Of a stretch of 64,000 bases of DNA, positions 1 to 14,000 are shown piece after piece. Each line of letters starts with the position of its first letter. The stretch's first letter is position 1. Below the pieces are notes generated by a model. It was not told the DNA's origin. It searched no databases and was given only the letters and a program-made list of their open reading frames with translations. A program made the translations under genes and the position numbers. This DNA comes from Bugula neritina (taxonomy: Eukaryota > Bryozoa > Gymnolaemata > Cheilostomatida > Bugulidae): contig OZ037765.1 in the NCBI GenBank assembly GCA_964035545.1, forward strand, positions 4,647,698-4,711,697, given 5' to 3'.

Positions 1-30
1 TTATAGTTATGTAACGTAAAAAAGAGACAA

Positions 31-36
31 TTTATT
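31..36 (-). other. Candidate polyadenylation signal of the collagen gene
   Basis: AATAAA on the minus strand, about 195 nt after the collagen stop codon. Position and motif fit a short 3' UTR; no transcript evidence is available. Confidence 0.4.
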
Positions 37-227
37 ATATAAGATTTGAGTGTTTTGTTCAACTGATAAATTTAATGAATGCTTACAAGAGCATGTTCAA
101 CAGAGACTTATTTCATTATGACATTCTACACGCTGATCGAACTCAGCAAGCTACGTTCTTCAACTGATTATGTGGCGAGTTAAGCGTAAATGACTATAAA
201 AAGAAAATGGCGGTAAATATGGTGAAG

Positions 228-2078
228 TTAATGGAAGCAAACATCGCCAATGCCTAGTTCAAACTCTTGTCTTATATCTTCACTGACATATGTGGCAAAG
301 TCCTTGATAGGTAACCGCTGTGATCTTTGTGTCTTTATTTCAAATACAGCCTCTCCCCACTGGCCTGGAGTCTAAAAACAAAGGAGTGATTCATTCCTTA
401 CTCTGATCATTTTAATTCAGACTTTCTAAATAAAAATAGCTAATTAATCCAATAAAACCATCATTAAAGTGAGCTCTAACTACATACAGTAAATCTCAAA
501 ATAGAGAAGCCCAGTTTTGAACTTATTATTCAAAATATTGTCCCAAAAATCATGCTTGAAAAATTATTATTTTCGTGTGATTGCTGCTGGACCGTAATGA
601 TAGTTTTCTTACCTTGCAAGAATCTGACAAGACATTGTAAGCAAATTTGGAGCTACCATGAGGAGACAACTCTTTGTCATCTGATGTAAGGAACTTCATA
701 GCTCTCTGTGTAGAGTTGTCTGAGGTTTGGTAAGTGATAGAGTTGAAACACCGAACGGTAAGCTCCTGGGAGGCCTCTTCACTTAGAAGTTGAAGGAAAT
801 TGAGTTGCACCTTGTCCATCTTATATGTAAACTGCAAGGGAAATAACTCTGTCATCTCATGAATGCTAACAGATTATATTGCATATTTTTAGCCATGATA
901 TAAAAATTTATTATTTTACATTCACCAAGTATTTATGTAGTTTGTAATTCTACATGCTGTATACGTAATGTTGTATAATATGTAAATACGTAAATGTTAA
1001 GTAAATAAACAAAAAATTAGCACAATTATAAATAAAATTCTATAGCAAATGGAATATAAGGATAAGTGTTTGTCTTCACATATGCTGTACATTATTATGT
1101 AAACCCTTCAATTTATTCTATCATTTGAGTAGCCAGTTTCAAATGCAAACATTTTAAGTTAAAATGTATTATTTCTTAATCAAATTGAGCTATGATACGA
1201 GAGAGAGAGCCTTACGAGTGAGCCACGGTTCATCTGTGAGAACCAGGTATGACCTTGACCTTCACGGTATAGCTGGTCCATTGAAACTCTGTTTGGCTTG
1301 GGAATGATGCAGGTTTCTTTAGATGAAAGCTTACAGTTGACAAGGATAGCATCATTGCTGCAATAGAACCATTGCATCAGAACTGTTGTTTATCAAACAC
1401 ATTGTAAGTATATTTATAGGTTTCAGTTAAACACTTGTACACCTATACCTATAAAAGTGAAGTTGGTACAATAATATTCTAACATATTATTTGTTACAAG
1501 CTTTTTTAGTTTTTCATAATAAAATCTTTAAAATTTAGAAAGCATTGTCAGCTGCAAGTCAGATTGCTTTTTATAATAACCCATCACCAGCTCACCTGCT
1601 GCCAAGATTAGGGTCAATCCAGTATTCACCATCTTCAAGATCTGGATATGCTTCTGCAAGATGCTTGCATGTTCTTGCAGGTGCCTCTTTGGTGCCTTTG
1701 GGCTTGGCCATGCCTTGTAAAAATCATCATTCAATGGTAGTGAAACTATCAAAAACTAGCAAAATAGTATCTTATGGTGCTTTTTAACTCAAATTATATC
1801 TTTGAAGTTTAACTCATGGTTTCAAAATAGAACTGAATGCTTTTTTATCCTGGACAAGGGAACAAGAAAAGAAAAAGAGAAGCATAAACACTAACTGTCA
1901 ACAATCTTAGTGATTTCCATAACGTCATCCATTCCATAAGCATTAGGATCATCACTCAGGACTCCTTTGGTAGATGGTTGTTGCTGTCTAAACATGACCA
2001 TCATGTCTTGTGGGTTGAAGGATGCTGAGGGACCTGGTGGTCCAGGTGGTCCATCACTGCCAAGTGAACCTCTTCGGC
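228..2078 (-). other. Collagen telopeptide and COLFI C-propeptide
   Basis: Exon 1896-2078 finishes the helix and encodes the telopeptide; SDD within GVLSDDPNA is a plausible BMP1-type cleavage point by analogy. The COLFI domain follows in exons 1596-1713 ([20 protein letters not shown]), 1216-1357 ([11 protein letters not shown]), 613-831 ([27 protein letters not shown]) and 228-371 ([14 protein letters not shown], final DVCFH). It directs chain selection and trimerisation in the ER and is then removed. Six cysteines are seen, matching the vertebrate intrachain set C1, C4, C5, C6, C7 and C8; positions C2 and C3 are replaced. The conserved N-glycosylation Asn just before C6 is lost (ASQELTVRC), but an NST sequon lies nearby in TSDNSTQ. 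Confidence 0.92.
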
Positions 2079-5000
2079 CTATTATTTATAAGAATTTTAG
2101 ATACTCTAGTAGTTTAAAATATGGGTTAAACGCATTACTGTATACATTTGGCATATATACAAATAGGGGGATGCTTCTTACCATCTTCACCAACATCTCC
2201 TGTTCTTCCAGGCATACCCTGTGGGCCCATTGCTCCAGTTCTACCGGGCATTCCAGGCTGACCAGTGAGTCCAGGCTGGCCAGTAGGTCCAGGCTGACCC
2301 ATAGGTCCTTGTTCTCCTTGTTCACCCATAGGGCCCTAAAGAAGCAATGTTTGTGTTCAACTGTAAAACATTAGCTACATAATCATGGTCCTTTAAATAA
2401 AATAGGTTATGAAAACATATTTTTTATAATAAATATGTATGCTTAAAAATTGATGTTATAAAGGTTCAGCCATAATCTAGTACTTAGAGTTCTGGCCTAG
2501 TAAGACACAAGTATGTCAGCTTATAGATTCAAACCCCGGCAGGGCATTGGCCATATTATGAAGGGCGTATAGTCCTAAATTCGCATCTGCTCTACTTTAA
2601 ATGCTATTAAACCATTTTGCCAGCGTGCTTAAAACCCCTTATAGTCAGAGGCTTGCACAGGAATGAAAACTCTAAGAAAACACGGGTTCTATTTAGAAAA
2701 ATGCTATGCATGGCTAGATTAGACTAACCTGTGGGCCAGGTTGTCCTTGTAAACCAAGAGCACCAGTGAAACCTGGATCACCAGCTGGACCAGTGTCACC
2801 AGCTTCTCCTTCATCTCCTGGAGGTCCTTCTGGTCCAAGTGGGCCAGGGGGTCCCGGTGGACCTAAATATATAGCATGTGTTTTAATTTACATCATAAAC
2901 TACCAGCCCTAAAATATCGAAATTTTGCTTCTTCATATCAGAATTGATAGTAGAAGGGTAAATGTGCTAACCTGATTCTCCAGCTGCCCCAGTTTCTCCC
3001 ATTGCACCACGAATACCTCTATCTCCTTGAAGTCCCTTGACACCTTGATTACCGGGAGGTCCGGGCATACCGGGCATACCAGCAAGTCCTTAAATAGTCA
3101 TTTATGAGCAATTAAAGCATTTGATGAACAAATCTAGAGTGATAGATGCTATAACCAACACATTCATGTACAAGAGAGTGTTGCGTTGGCTACAAATTAC
3201 TACATAGGCTAGTACTTGTGAACTGTGTTCCATTTATTTTATATACAGGTAAATAGAGACTAGGCAAATAGCTTTCATGATACAGTTTGTTTGAAAACAA
3301 GATAGGCACAAGTAAGTCCTATAAAATACATCTGTTGACCTCAACATACCTGGGATACCAATTGGTCCTTTTTCTCCAGCTCTACCTGGTCTGCCAGGTT
3401 GCCCGTCCATTCCATTGTTACCATCAGCACCTCGAGGTCCAGGTGCACCGATGGGTCCGATAACACCAGGTGGTCCAATAGGTCCTGGTGCACCATCTTT
3501 ACCGTCGTAACCGGCTGTACCTTGATCTCCCTGTTAACAAATATATGAAGAAGTATTGCAACACTCTTAGAAAATATTTCACATCATATATTTGTCCACC
3601 TCCATTAGCAAATGTGTCAACATGTGTCTGCAAAGGTCAATTTGCATTTTATAATTATCACGAAAAAGTAAAAATATTTTTCAAAATTCTTATGTAGCTT
3701 GGTTTATTCAAACACATGTTTATCCAATAGATTGAAGTCAATATATAAGCTAAATTTAAAGGACATTTCTCAAATATTTGCTTAAATTATGTAGAATTTT
3801 TGAAATTATGCTTTTATCAGTATGTTTTTGCAGCATAATTTAAATTGAGGTACATACCCTTGCTCCTGGAGGTCCCATTCTTCCAGGTTCTCCTTCGGCA
3901 CCCACTGGTCCTGGTTCACCTTCAGCTCCCTGAGGTCCGATTGAACCAGGTTCACCCATCTCTCCAATATCTCCCTTTGAGCCTTGAGGCCCTGGCAAAC
4001 CTGGCTCTCCAGGGGCACCCTAAAATAATTATACCACTCATTACAGTAGTAGAAAAACAGTAAAGGTCATATCTGTATGCAGCAGCAGGCATCAACTTTT
4101 TTATTGCTTCATTACAAAAGTTTGATTATAATCAAAATATTAAACACAACTAAACATATTTTCAAAATCTGATTGGTATTTAAATTAAAATTTGTGCATA
4201 ACGACTTTTTTTATATTAGTGTTTGATATAACCAAGTTGAAAGTGCATTATCTACTGCATTTACAATTCATATATTGAGATCAAGCTTACCATCATTCCT
4301 GGAACTCCAGGATGTCCGATAGCTCCAACCATACCCTGTATACCTTCATCACCTTGTGGTCCAGGCTCTCCTGGGGCACCAGCAAATCCGGGCATACCGG
4401 TGTTACCATTACGGCCATCAGGGCCAGCCATTCCAGTAAGACCCTGAACACCGACATCTCCGGTATTTCCTCTGGGGCCTTGGGGTCCAGTGGCACCATC
4501 CTGCCCATCCTCACCTGACAAAGAAACAAACTTTTTGACCAACTTGAAATTTTATTGTTTTGATAATAATATAAAGATTTTATTACAGACTACACAGCCC
4601 CCAGTACATGTGATAATATGTCATAAAATGTTCTACTGTTTATGAAGTATTTGTAATGCTTATGCATTATGATAAGTATTGCTTATGCAATGCAAGCTCT
4701 CTAACATACCAGCAGGTCCTTCTTCTCCCACTGGTCCTGGATCTCCAACATCTCCCCGCTTGCCTGGAGCACCTCGTGCTCCCTTTGGTCCTTCAACTCC
4801 TGGTAAACCTGGAATTCCTTGTTCTCCAAGGTCTCCTACTGGTCCCTTCAAAAAGCAAAAATTTGCTTTACCTCCTTTACTATTTAGTTATTATTTTTTC
4901 TATTTAATTCTAGCAGCTGTCAAATTCTCTATTGAGCAATAATCTTGAAGGTAAATAAATCATTCTACCTGGCGTCCACGAGCACCAGGTGCACCTGCAG

Positions 5001-8000
5001 GTCCAGGTGATCCTTGAGCACCATTTGGTGCAATTTCTCCATCTTCACCCATAGGTCCAGTTGGCCCCATTGGTCCTGGTGGTCCAACAGGTCCAGGGTA
5101 CCCATCAGAGCCATCATCGCCTGCCTCTCCAGGATATCCTTCGTCACCCTGCTCACCTAAAAATTGATAAAGCAAACTTATGCATCATGATGATTTCTAA
5201 TAGTTTAATAAATTATAATACTTGATAATATTGACCTCCAGTAAAATAGAAAGATAATGCTTAATATCTATGAAGTCTCATACCTGGTGCTCCTTGTTCA
5301 CCGTTAGGTCCCCTTGGACCTGGTGCTCCAGGGAAACCAACATCTCCAATGGCTCCGATATCACCAACTCTACCATTTTCACCTCTGAATCCCTGTTGTC
5401 CTGGAACTCCTGGTGGTCCGCGCTGTCCCATTCTACCATTGTCACCTGGCAGTCCGACATCTCCAGGGAATCCGGCTTCACCCTCTTGGCCTATCAAATT
5501 CAGTTGACATAAAGTATTGTATTATTTTAATAGTGAAATAGTTTCCTAGCTTGTCATTTCTGTGCGGGGAATTTGTAGCTCTTTAATAAACATTGCTTCC
5601 TTATAACAGTATTCAAATCTTCTCATCCATATGCAATTATTTTTGTAGCAATAATGTATCCGAGTATACTGTTTGGACAAAGTCTGTGTTTAGTTTTATA
5701 AGGTAGTCGTTATACTGTGAAGTTTTAAATTTTAGCAAAATAAATAAGAATACAGCTTTAGAATAAACAGTAACATTTAAGACAAAACTATTGTATAAAT
5801 AACAGCCATTAGTTCAATAGAATAAAAATCAGTCAAGGGGTTAAACAAAAGTTTTAAAATATTCAATTATAAACTTCTGCTTAAACCTAATCAATGTCTA
5901 CATTTGATGTCTATTCAAATGAATAATATGCATCAGTAAAATAAGTAATATTATTTTTTCTGCCCAAGTAAACAAGTGCCCACAACTCCTATATTGGTGC
6001 AATATATCATTGCATGAAACTGTCTAATAATAAAGATAATAACTTTACCTTGATCACCCTGAGGTCCTTGTGCACCTTCAGCACCCTCATCACCAATCGC
6101 TCCTCCTTCACCAGCTGGTCCTTTGTCGCCACGAGGTCCCTGGTATCCTGGGAGTCCAGGAATTCCAGTCAACCCTTGTGGGCCTGGCTTACCCTAACAC
6201 AATAAAAACAAATAGTAATAATATAAAGTATTTTCTGCAGAAACCAACCCACCATTGGATAATAAACTGCTATTTAAGACATAATATATCTTTCTATGAA
6301 CAGATAGCTGAGTACAGTAAACAATTTAGTACATTTGCAATTATAGGATTAGAACTTACAGGCTGTCCAATAGGTCCCTGGTCTCCGGGTTCACCATTAA
6401 GTCCAGCATCTCCAACAGCTCCGCGGGCTCCCTGTGGTCCCTGTGGTCCAGGACTGCCAGTGACACCAGTTGGTCCAGATTGTCCTGGCTTACCAGGAGC
6501 ACCTAAATTGAGCAAACAGGAAAAGTTGACTCATGCTACTTGCAGCACAGAAAACCTGTGGCGGATTGTTGTGTTGAAACCTAACGAGTAGAAAATCAAA
6601 GGGCTATGTTCACTGAACTCACCAATATGACCCATAGCTCCTGGCTCTCCAGGCCGTCCAGTGCTTCCATCGATACCATCAGCTCCAGGACCACCTGGTC
6701 TTCCAGAAGCACCGTCAATTCCAGGTGCACCAGGCAGACCACGTCTTCCTGTTCTACCAGGGTAGCCTTGGTCTCCGACTTCTCCCTAACAAACATAAAA
6801 GTCTCTTATAAAAACGTTTCTAAGCTCCGTGACTAATAAATAAAAGGTATTTGCAATAAAGAACATACCACATCACCAGTATCTCCATTAGCTCCTGTGG
6901 GTCCACGCTCTCCTGGGACACCCCTAGCTCCTGCAGCTCCATCTCGACCTAGTTTATTTAAGGCAAGCTGATTATCATTAATATGAAAATTTAGACAAGT
7001 AGATTGTACAAAATTTAATCATGTTATAATGGTTTTACCATTCAAATAAATATTCAACTGATAGCACATACATCTCAATGACCCTCATCAAGCTAATGCT
7101 AGTAATTGGCACAGCAATAAATATAATCATAACGTACCAGCAAGTCCAATGTTTCCAGCATCTCCCTGAGCACCTTGTGGTCCAGCTAGACCAGAGGGTC
7201 CAATATCTCCTCTTTCTCCAGTGGCACCTGGCTGACCTTTTGGTCCAGGAATGCCATCTTCTCCTGCAGGTCCAGGCATACCACGCAGACCTGGACTTCC
7301 GAGTGATCCGGGTAAACCTTGCTCACCCTAAATACAGAAAAAACTCGGCTATATACTGTGAGGTATATGAAATGCTAAATACACTATATAGCTTATGATA
7401 TACTGAAAACTGTTAACATAGAGAGTACCAGAATATTAACTTACAGTTGCTCCTCTATCTCCAATTTCACCAGAAGCTCCAGCAGCACCGGGAGCACCCA
7501 TTGGTCCAGGATAACCCTGAGGTCCTTCTGCTCCGGGCACACCATCAGCACCAGGGTCTCCATTCATACCATTCTGACCATCATTACCAGTCCTACCGAT
7601 AATACCTGGCTCTCCAAATTTACCAGGGTTTCCCCTAGCACCCTGTGGTCCTACCAGACAACAAGCAACACATTATTTACACAAACAATACAAAGCAGTG
7701 CAGCTAACACATGTTACAATGTTAACACCACCTTCATAATGTAACCTGGTTTATAATGGCCAAACATTGCAAAAAATTCATTCAACACAACCATCTGGAT
7801 GTATTTTATGGGCAGTAGACAATGTAGATGTAAACATCTTGTAGTAATTCATACCAGCTCTTCCTTTTTGTCCTCTTTTGCCTTCTTCACCCTTAGGTCC
7901 AGGTGCTCCAGTCATTCCAGGGGCTCCCGGGTTACCCATATCACCTACACTACCTGGAGGTCCGGCTATTCCAGTAGGTCCTCGCATGCCAGGAGCACCA

Positions 8001-11000
8001 GCTGGACCTATTCTACCTCTGTCACCAGGCTGACCGGGTGGGCCCTATAAGGTTAACATATAGACAACTCCCAATAAACAGGAAAAACAAAGCTAGAGGT
8101 TGATTTATTTTGATCAACTGTTTTTGTACATAACTTTGTGAAATTTCAGAGTAAAAGACTTACGGCAACACCTGGTGCTCCGGATTGTCCAGTTGCACCA
8201 GTTGGTCCTTTTTCTCCTTGAGCTCCAGTTGCTCCCTGAACACCAGTTGGGCCAACTAGACCACGATCTCCCTTAGGTCCAGGAACTCCGGGCATACCTT
8301 TGTTATGCAACAAATAATCATTGGTAAACAAAAAAAACTGGTGTATATTTAAAAATTAGCATAAACTTCTAAGTTGAAGTTTTTTGACTAATTGCTACTA
8401 AAAAACTTGTATATTTGACTTCTCCATATGGAGAGAACACAATACATAGTCTTTACCTGGTGCTCCTCGAGCTCCGGGTGGTCCAGTCATTCCTGGTGCA
8501 CCAGAGGAACCATCTTTTCCCCTGTTGCCATCTTTACCAGTTGCTCCTGGCATGCCAACTGAGCCTCTCATTCCAGGTGGTCCTGGTGGACCAGCATCTC
8601 CAACTAATCCCCGTGCACCAGGGAAACCTTGGGGTCCAGGTGGTCCAACAGGGCCAGGTTCACCACGGGCACCCATTGGCCCCTAAAGATTAATTATGTG
8701 TATCATTAGCTTTTCCTAACAGTATGTTTTAGTATATCCACCATGGTTTCAGATTATAAATGCAACCAAAGAAGTTATGTTCTCGCAAGAATTAATGAAA
8801 AAAATTAAAAAGCTTGGGCTTTCTTAAATTCTCCACCACTGCACCTTAATGTAGTATGTACTGTAATAAAAGTAGGTCAAATCTGTGCTTGTGGCTGGCA
8901 TAAGCAACATATTCTTTGCCACGGTCATAAGTTCAACACTAACATCAAAAGTTTGGAAGCTTAAATTTTGAACACCCTTTTCAGAAGTAAGGTTTACTAC
9001 AAGAGCTCAGTGTCGGGCGAATGCCAGTTGGGATTATAAACTAGCTTAATGGTGATTCCATGCAAACACCTTAAAAATAATGTCAAAGCTCATTTTGGAG
9101 TAACCCTCTCTTAATGTTTTGAAATGCTGTACGGATAACTTGAAATTTTTTAAATATTTACAGTATGGCAAATACGTTTTGCATATTTTGCCCACACAGC
9201 TTGCAGTGAGCTGAACATGGGTGCTTCGATGCGTCAAGTTTATAAAAATGGAATAGTAGGTTACATTCGACTAGGTGAATTATTTAACCAGCATCATGCT
9301 GAGCATGTCATGTAGTTGTAATTTATACAACAATGTTGGAAGATTTTGAGAGAAAATGTATTCTATGCAATAGCCTGTATTACTATTTGTTTTATGGTAT
9401 TTTATTGACTTGTCAGAAACTGGGTGAAGTTCGTATTGAGGGAAAAAACACATCACTAAGTATAAAAACAAGTTCAAATAAATTCAAGCTGAGAAAAACA
9501 AAATACATGAACAAGAAACCAATTGGCATTTAAATACTTCTTAAACCTCAAAAAATATTTTCTATCTGTAGCATTACATATTATATTTAGTTGACGCGTA
9601 CAACAGTTTGCAATAAAAAAAATGTCAGGATTTAGAACAATCAATGATGATAAACTAAATGCTCCTTGCATATCGACAAAAGTTACATTAAAAATACTTA
9701 ACATATATATATAATTATGTTTGCTATTAAATTCAAACCTAAAGTACGTGTAAAATTGCCAAAACCGCTAATAAAAGCAGCAGACATACTGATCGAAATT
9801 ACCATTTTTGAAGCTTTTCTTACGAGACTTTGTTGAACGGAGTAGAAGAATCTAGTAGACCAAAAGAAAATCTCTAGATTACTTTGTCAGGCTAGAGATA
9901 TTCTTTTAGACTACAAGAAACGCCATTTTAGTCGAGCACTTGCTGCGTCTGCCGGTAGTACGTGTCACGCCAAGTCAGACCACTGCTACCAAACTCCATG
10001 CTGATATTGCGAACGCCAACCTGATACTGACTATATAATTATTCACAGATGCGCTCTTATGTGGTTGACCCATGACCTTACTTTATCTCTAGATCTCAGA
10101 TTGAATATAAGTGATAGAGCAATAGCTAGAGAGATCTTGCATATGACAAGATATTCGACTTGGCTGCGTGTTTAAATATTTCGAGGTGCATAGTATAAAC
10201 ATAGGGCAAAACTAGTGTCAAAGTTCAACTACTGATGAGATGACTATAGATAAACATTAGGCCTTCACTAACGAGCATCTGTAACATTTTCCCAGATTTT
10301 CAACCACACAGTTGGTTATCCATCACTCAACATCAAATCACAAAGGAAAAAACATTAAAAAAATATGTATTGTGCTTCGTTTATACCAATATTATATACC
10401 AGAGTAGTCGAGAGAATAAGTTGCTGTGTCAGAAAAGTTACAGTTTGACATGCAGTTAACAGAGTTTGTGCAGAAGGATATGAGCAAATGAGGGCAGCCA
10501 TGATGCCCTTATAAAAAGAGTGATGATGCAGTTTTTATTTTGACTACCAGTTGCTTTGTGATATTTTTTTTAAATGCACCTGAACTTTGCAAAGTGTCCC
10601 TAACTTTGGATGTGAATACAGACGAAATGAAACTAATATTTAGATTATATTATAGCTATCGGCAGCATTCTTAAAACTCTTAAAAATCTAACAGCTCATA
10701 TGCTATTAGCAATTGTAGCATATGTACCTCTATAGCCTAATATGTACAATAGTATTTTCGTATGCTATAATAGGCTATATACTACAATAAATTAAATAAA
10801 TATAATAGCGACATATACTAAATTATATGTTATAATTGCACACAAATATTTATATAATGCAGCATGAAAAATAGCTTAGGATCTAGAACTTACAGCATTG
10901 TATATGGCTGGTGAAGGTGCTGGCCCAGAGTCTGGCTGCTGGTTCTGTATGTTGGAAAACTACAAATAAAATAAATAATAAAATATCTGAACAAGCTACA

Positions 11001-14000
11001 AAAATTTGAACCTGAACTAAACTCTTTCTCTCCTGTCACCAGAGCTTTACAAGTAGAAGAACTAAGGCTAAAGCTTAGTTTCCTTATTTGAATGAATAAT
11101 ATTTTGTTATTATTGCATATTAATTCAGCAGCTGGCACATTTGACCCTTTCTAGGTCATTTCTCAGATGCTCAAATATTGTTTGCTTATAAAACTTGTAG
11201 ACTGGTTCTAGATTTAGTTAGTTAACTGTTTTTATAAAAGAACAAACTCAAACCCAAGGATGAGTCTATAATTAAAAAAAATTGAACCAAGTTGCATTTT
11301 CATCATCAGCCTTGACCTCATTTCAATGCAAAGCAGCATCAGTCAAGGAATCATATAACATAGGCTACTATTATACTAGGTCAGCAGGCATTGCACCTGT
11401 CATACATTTCATGACAGCCGAGAAAGAAATCTCTTTATAATTTTTGTAACAGTTTGCAGATTTCCTGTAAATTATTTAGACTGTGTTCTATCAGCTGAGT
11501 GGGTTACGCTTTATGTAACGCCCCAACTCTCAGCGAGCATGTGCTAAAAAGGAAATGACTGGAACAACTGTTTCAAATTAGCTGGCCACTCGGTGTGCAG
11601 CTAGACGGAATGTAACGAGACACTTTGCTGAGAATGTCTTCTATTTGAACTGAGCAACTGGCTATTGAGATTTGATGACTGCTGGAATTACTTGTGAAAT
11701 TGTATAACAGAAACCAAATATAGTGGCTAGTATTATGTCTACATTATATCAAAGCTATAGTAATCATTATTTTCCGAAATAGAGCATTTTTAAAACTTAA
11801 AAAATATATATGGCCACAGTTGACTAAATACAAGTTTAAGCCATTACATTTTTGGTACTTAAAACCAGTTTATTACTGCAAAGGGGTCACAGGATGTAGC
11901 TGACATTGCTGTGGGTGTCTAGAGTCACCACAGATGTCATGGTGTGGTGGGCTGCTTGACTGCTAGAGGAAGTATGATCTGCAGGTTATATTATTTGTGT
12001 GCCTCTATACTAATATTATATACCAAGTAGCTTTTGAATGACAACTTGAAGACAATATAATTACATGATTTGAAACGTCAAGTTATGTGTAATAATTTTT
12101 GCAAAAAAAATGGTTTATAGATGAAACAATTTTGAAATACAATATAAACCTATACATTCAAGATAAAAAGATGAGTCATATAATCTGATATGCAGAGTTA
12201 ATTTTGAAAGTTCGAAAAGATTTAGCAGATTTTCAAGGAAGTTGAAACTGGTAAATTTGAAATGCAGAATTCTAACTTGTTTTTATATAATAGCATAAGT
12301 TCTAGGATAACTTGGTAGCATGTCTGGTTATAAAATGATAAGCCCATGCTAAGCAAATATCTGCACCCACCAGTGTCAGGAATAACAAAATAAAAACTAA
12401 GCACAAGCCAATAACAAAATATGAATTTTGAAAGAAATGCATTCTAGTGCAAATATTTGTTGCTTGTAAATGTATCAAAATATTTTATTCCTATTATAGT
12501 GTTGCTTTTTATAATAATGTACAGAAATGCATCTATTCCATACAAATAAATATTAGATAAATTTATTATATAAAAACACACATTATATAATATATTAATA
12601 ATACAGAACACTCACCGATGCTTGATCACTCTGATAGGTATCTACAATAAAATAAAGATGGTGTTAAAAGCATTATTAATGCAATTTCTTGTCACATAAC
12701 CTGAATTCAGATTGCTGGAGTCTCTAAGTTTCAGAAGGAGCCTTGTACCAACTCCCATTCTGTTTTTTTGAAATTTGACTTTAGAATAAAAGCAACTCGA
12801 AAATTGCCAAAGCTTTACAGAGCAAGCTCAATATTCCTGCTTGAAATTTCTAGCTGCTTTGCTCTTTAGATGATAACTCTTGTTTCTATTGGATAATTTA
12901 CTGCCAATTTGTCAATAATGAGTTACACAAGATGCATGGAGTACAATATTATATAATACTTCAGATTGTTGAAACTGCTTAAATGCTTGAAATATATCTA
13001 TTATGAACAATTTTAGCAATTCTATGTGACTTTATTTTATAATAAATTTGCTTCCCTTGTAATTGAAATCAAAATTTAAAACTGATATAAAGCACTTTCT
13101 CAACGTTTCAAAATTTCGTATAACTTGATTGATCTCAAATGCTCAAAATTTGCTCTATTTTTGTACATCACAGCCTAACAATAGAGAACTGATAAAACAG
13201 AACAACTAGCCTACATGTTGTCATTTGCTGCATTAAAAATATAGCATAAAAATTTGGTATGTGCAGTAATGGAAAAATTGAACAAAGCATGTCTTTTGAA
13301 TAAGAAATGTAGCAAAAAAAGTCATTTTCTCTGGGAAATTTTAACAAGCACCCAAATCGAGGTTTTTAAGAAAAGTTCTCCTTTGTACTGCACCTAAATA
13401 GGCGAACTAATCTCCCTTTACTCAAACTACTTTTTTACCCCCTTCCTCTAAAGAGTTCAGTGGTAAAAAGCTGCTCATTATAAACTCATTATTTCATCAG
13501 TTGCTGAGAAAACTGGTTGGCAGCATTTTCAGACTAAACTCTTTCCCAAAACTTGACATAAATAACTCTCACTGCAGCTTTAGCTTGGGGTTTAGAGTCT
13601 AGCTAATATTAGGATTTTCTTAATTCAGCATTTAAAGCTAAAAGCTTGAACTAAGAATTATTTGCACTGAACAAGCTAACGGCAGTTTTGGTGTAAACAA
13701 CAATAATAACACAAGAAACTGTCAACAACTGAATTATAGAAATATATTATTCTATTTACTTTACAAATATAGTAGAAGGCCGTAGATAAGTTTCAATTAT
13801 TAGTATGCCATAATTGTTACATAATTTAATATTGACAATTTAGTAATTAGCAATCTATGACAAGAAATGTGAGAATTATCTCCTAATATTTTAAATAACA
13901 AAGTCGTGTCACTTTGTACTAATACAATGTTGCTTTTCTGTGGAGTAACTCATTCAACACTGAAGACCCTGATTTCAGATAGTTGGTAATTCACATAACG

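Noticed and set aside
6070-6591. Long plus-strand open frame (about 173 codons), and similar plus-strand frames over 1967-2374, 3845-4063, 4656-4942 and 8415-8693
   Set aside because: They are antisense to collagen helix exons; GC-rich Gly/Pro codons on the minus strand keep stops rare on the other strand. No independent motif.
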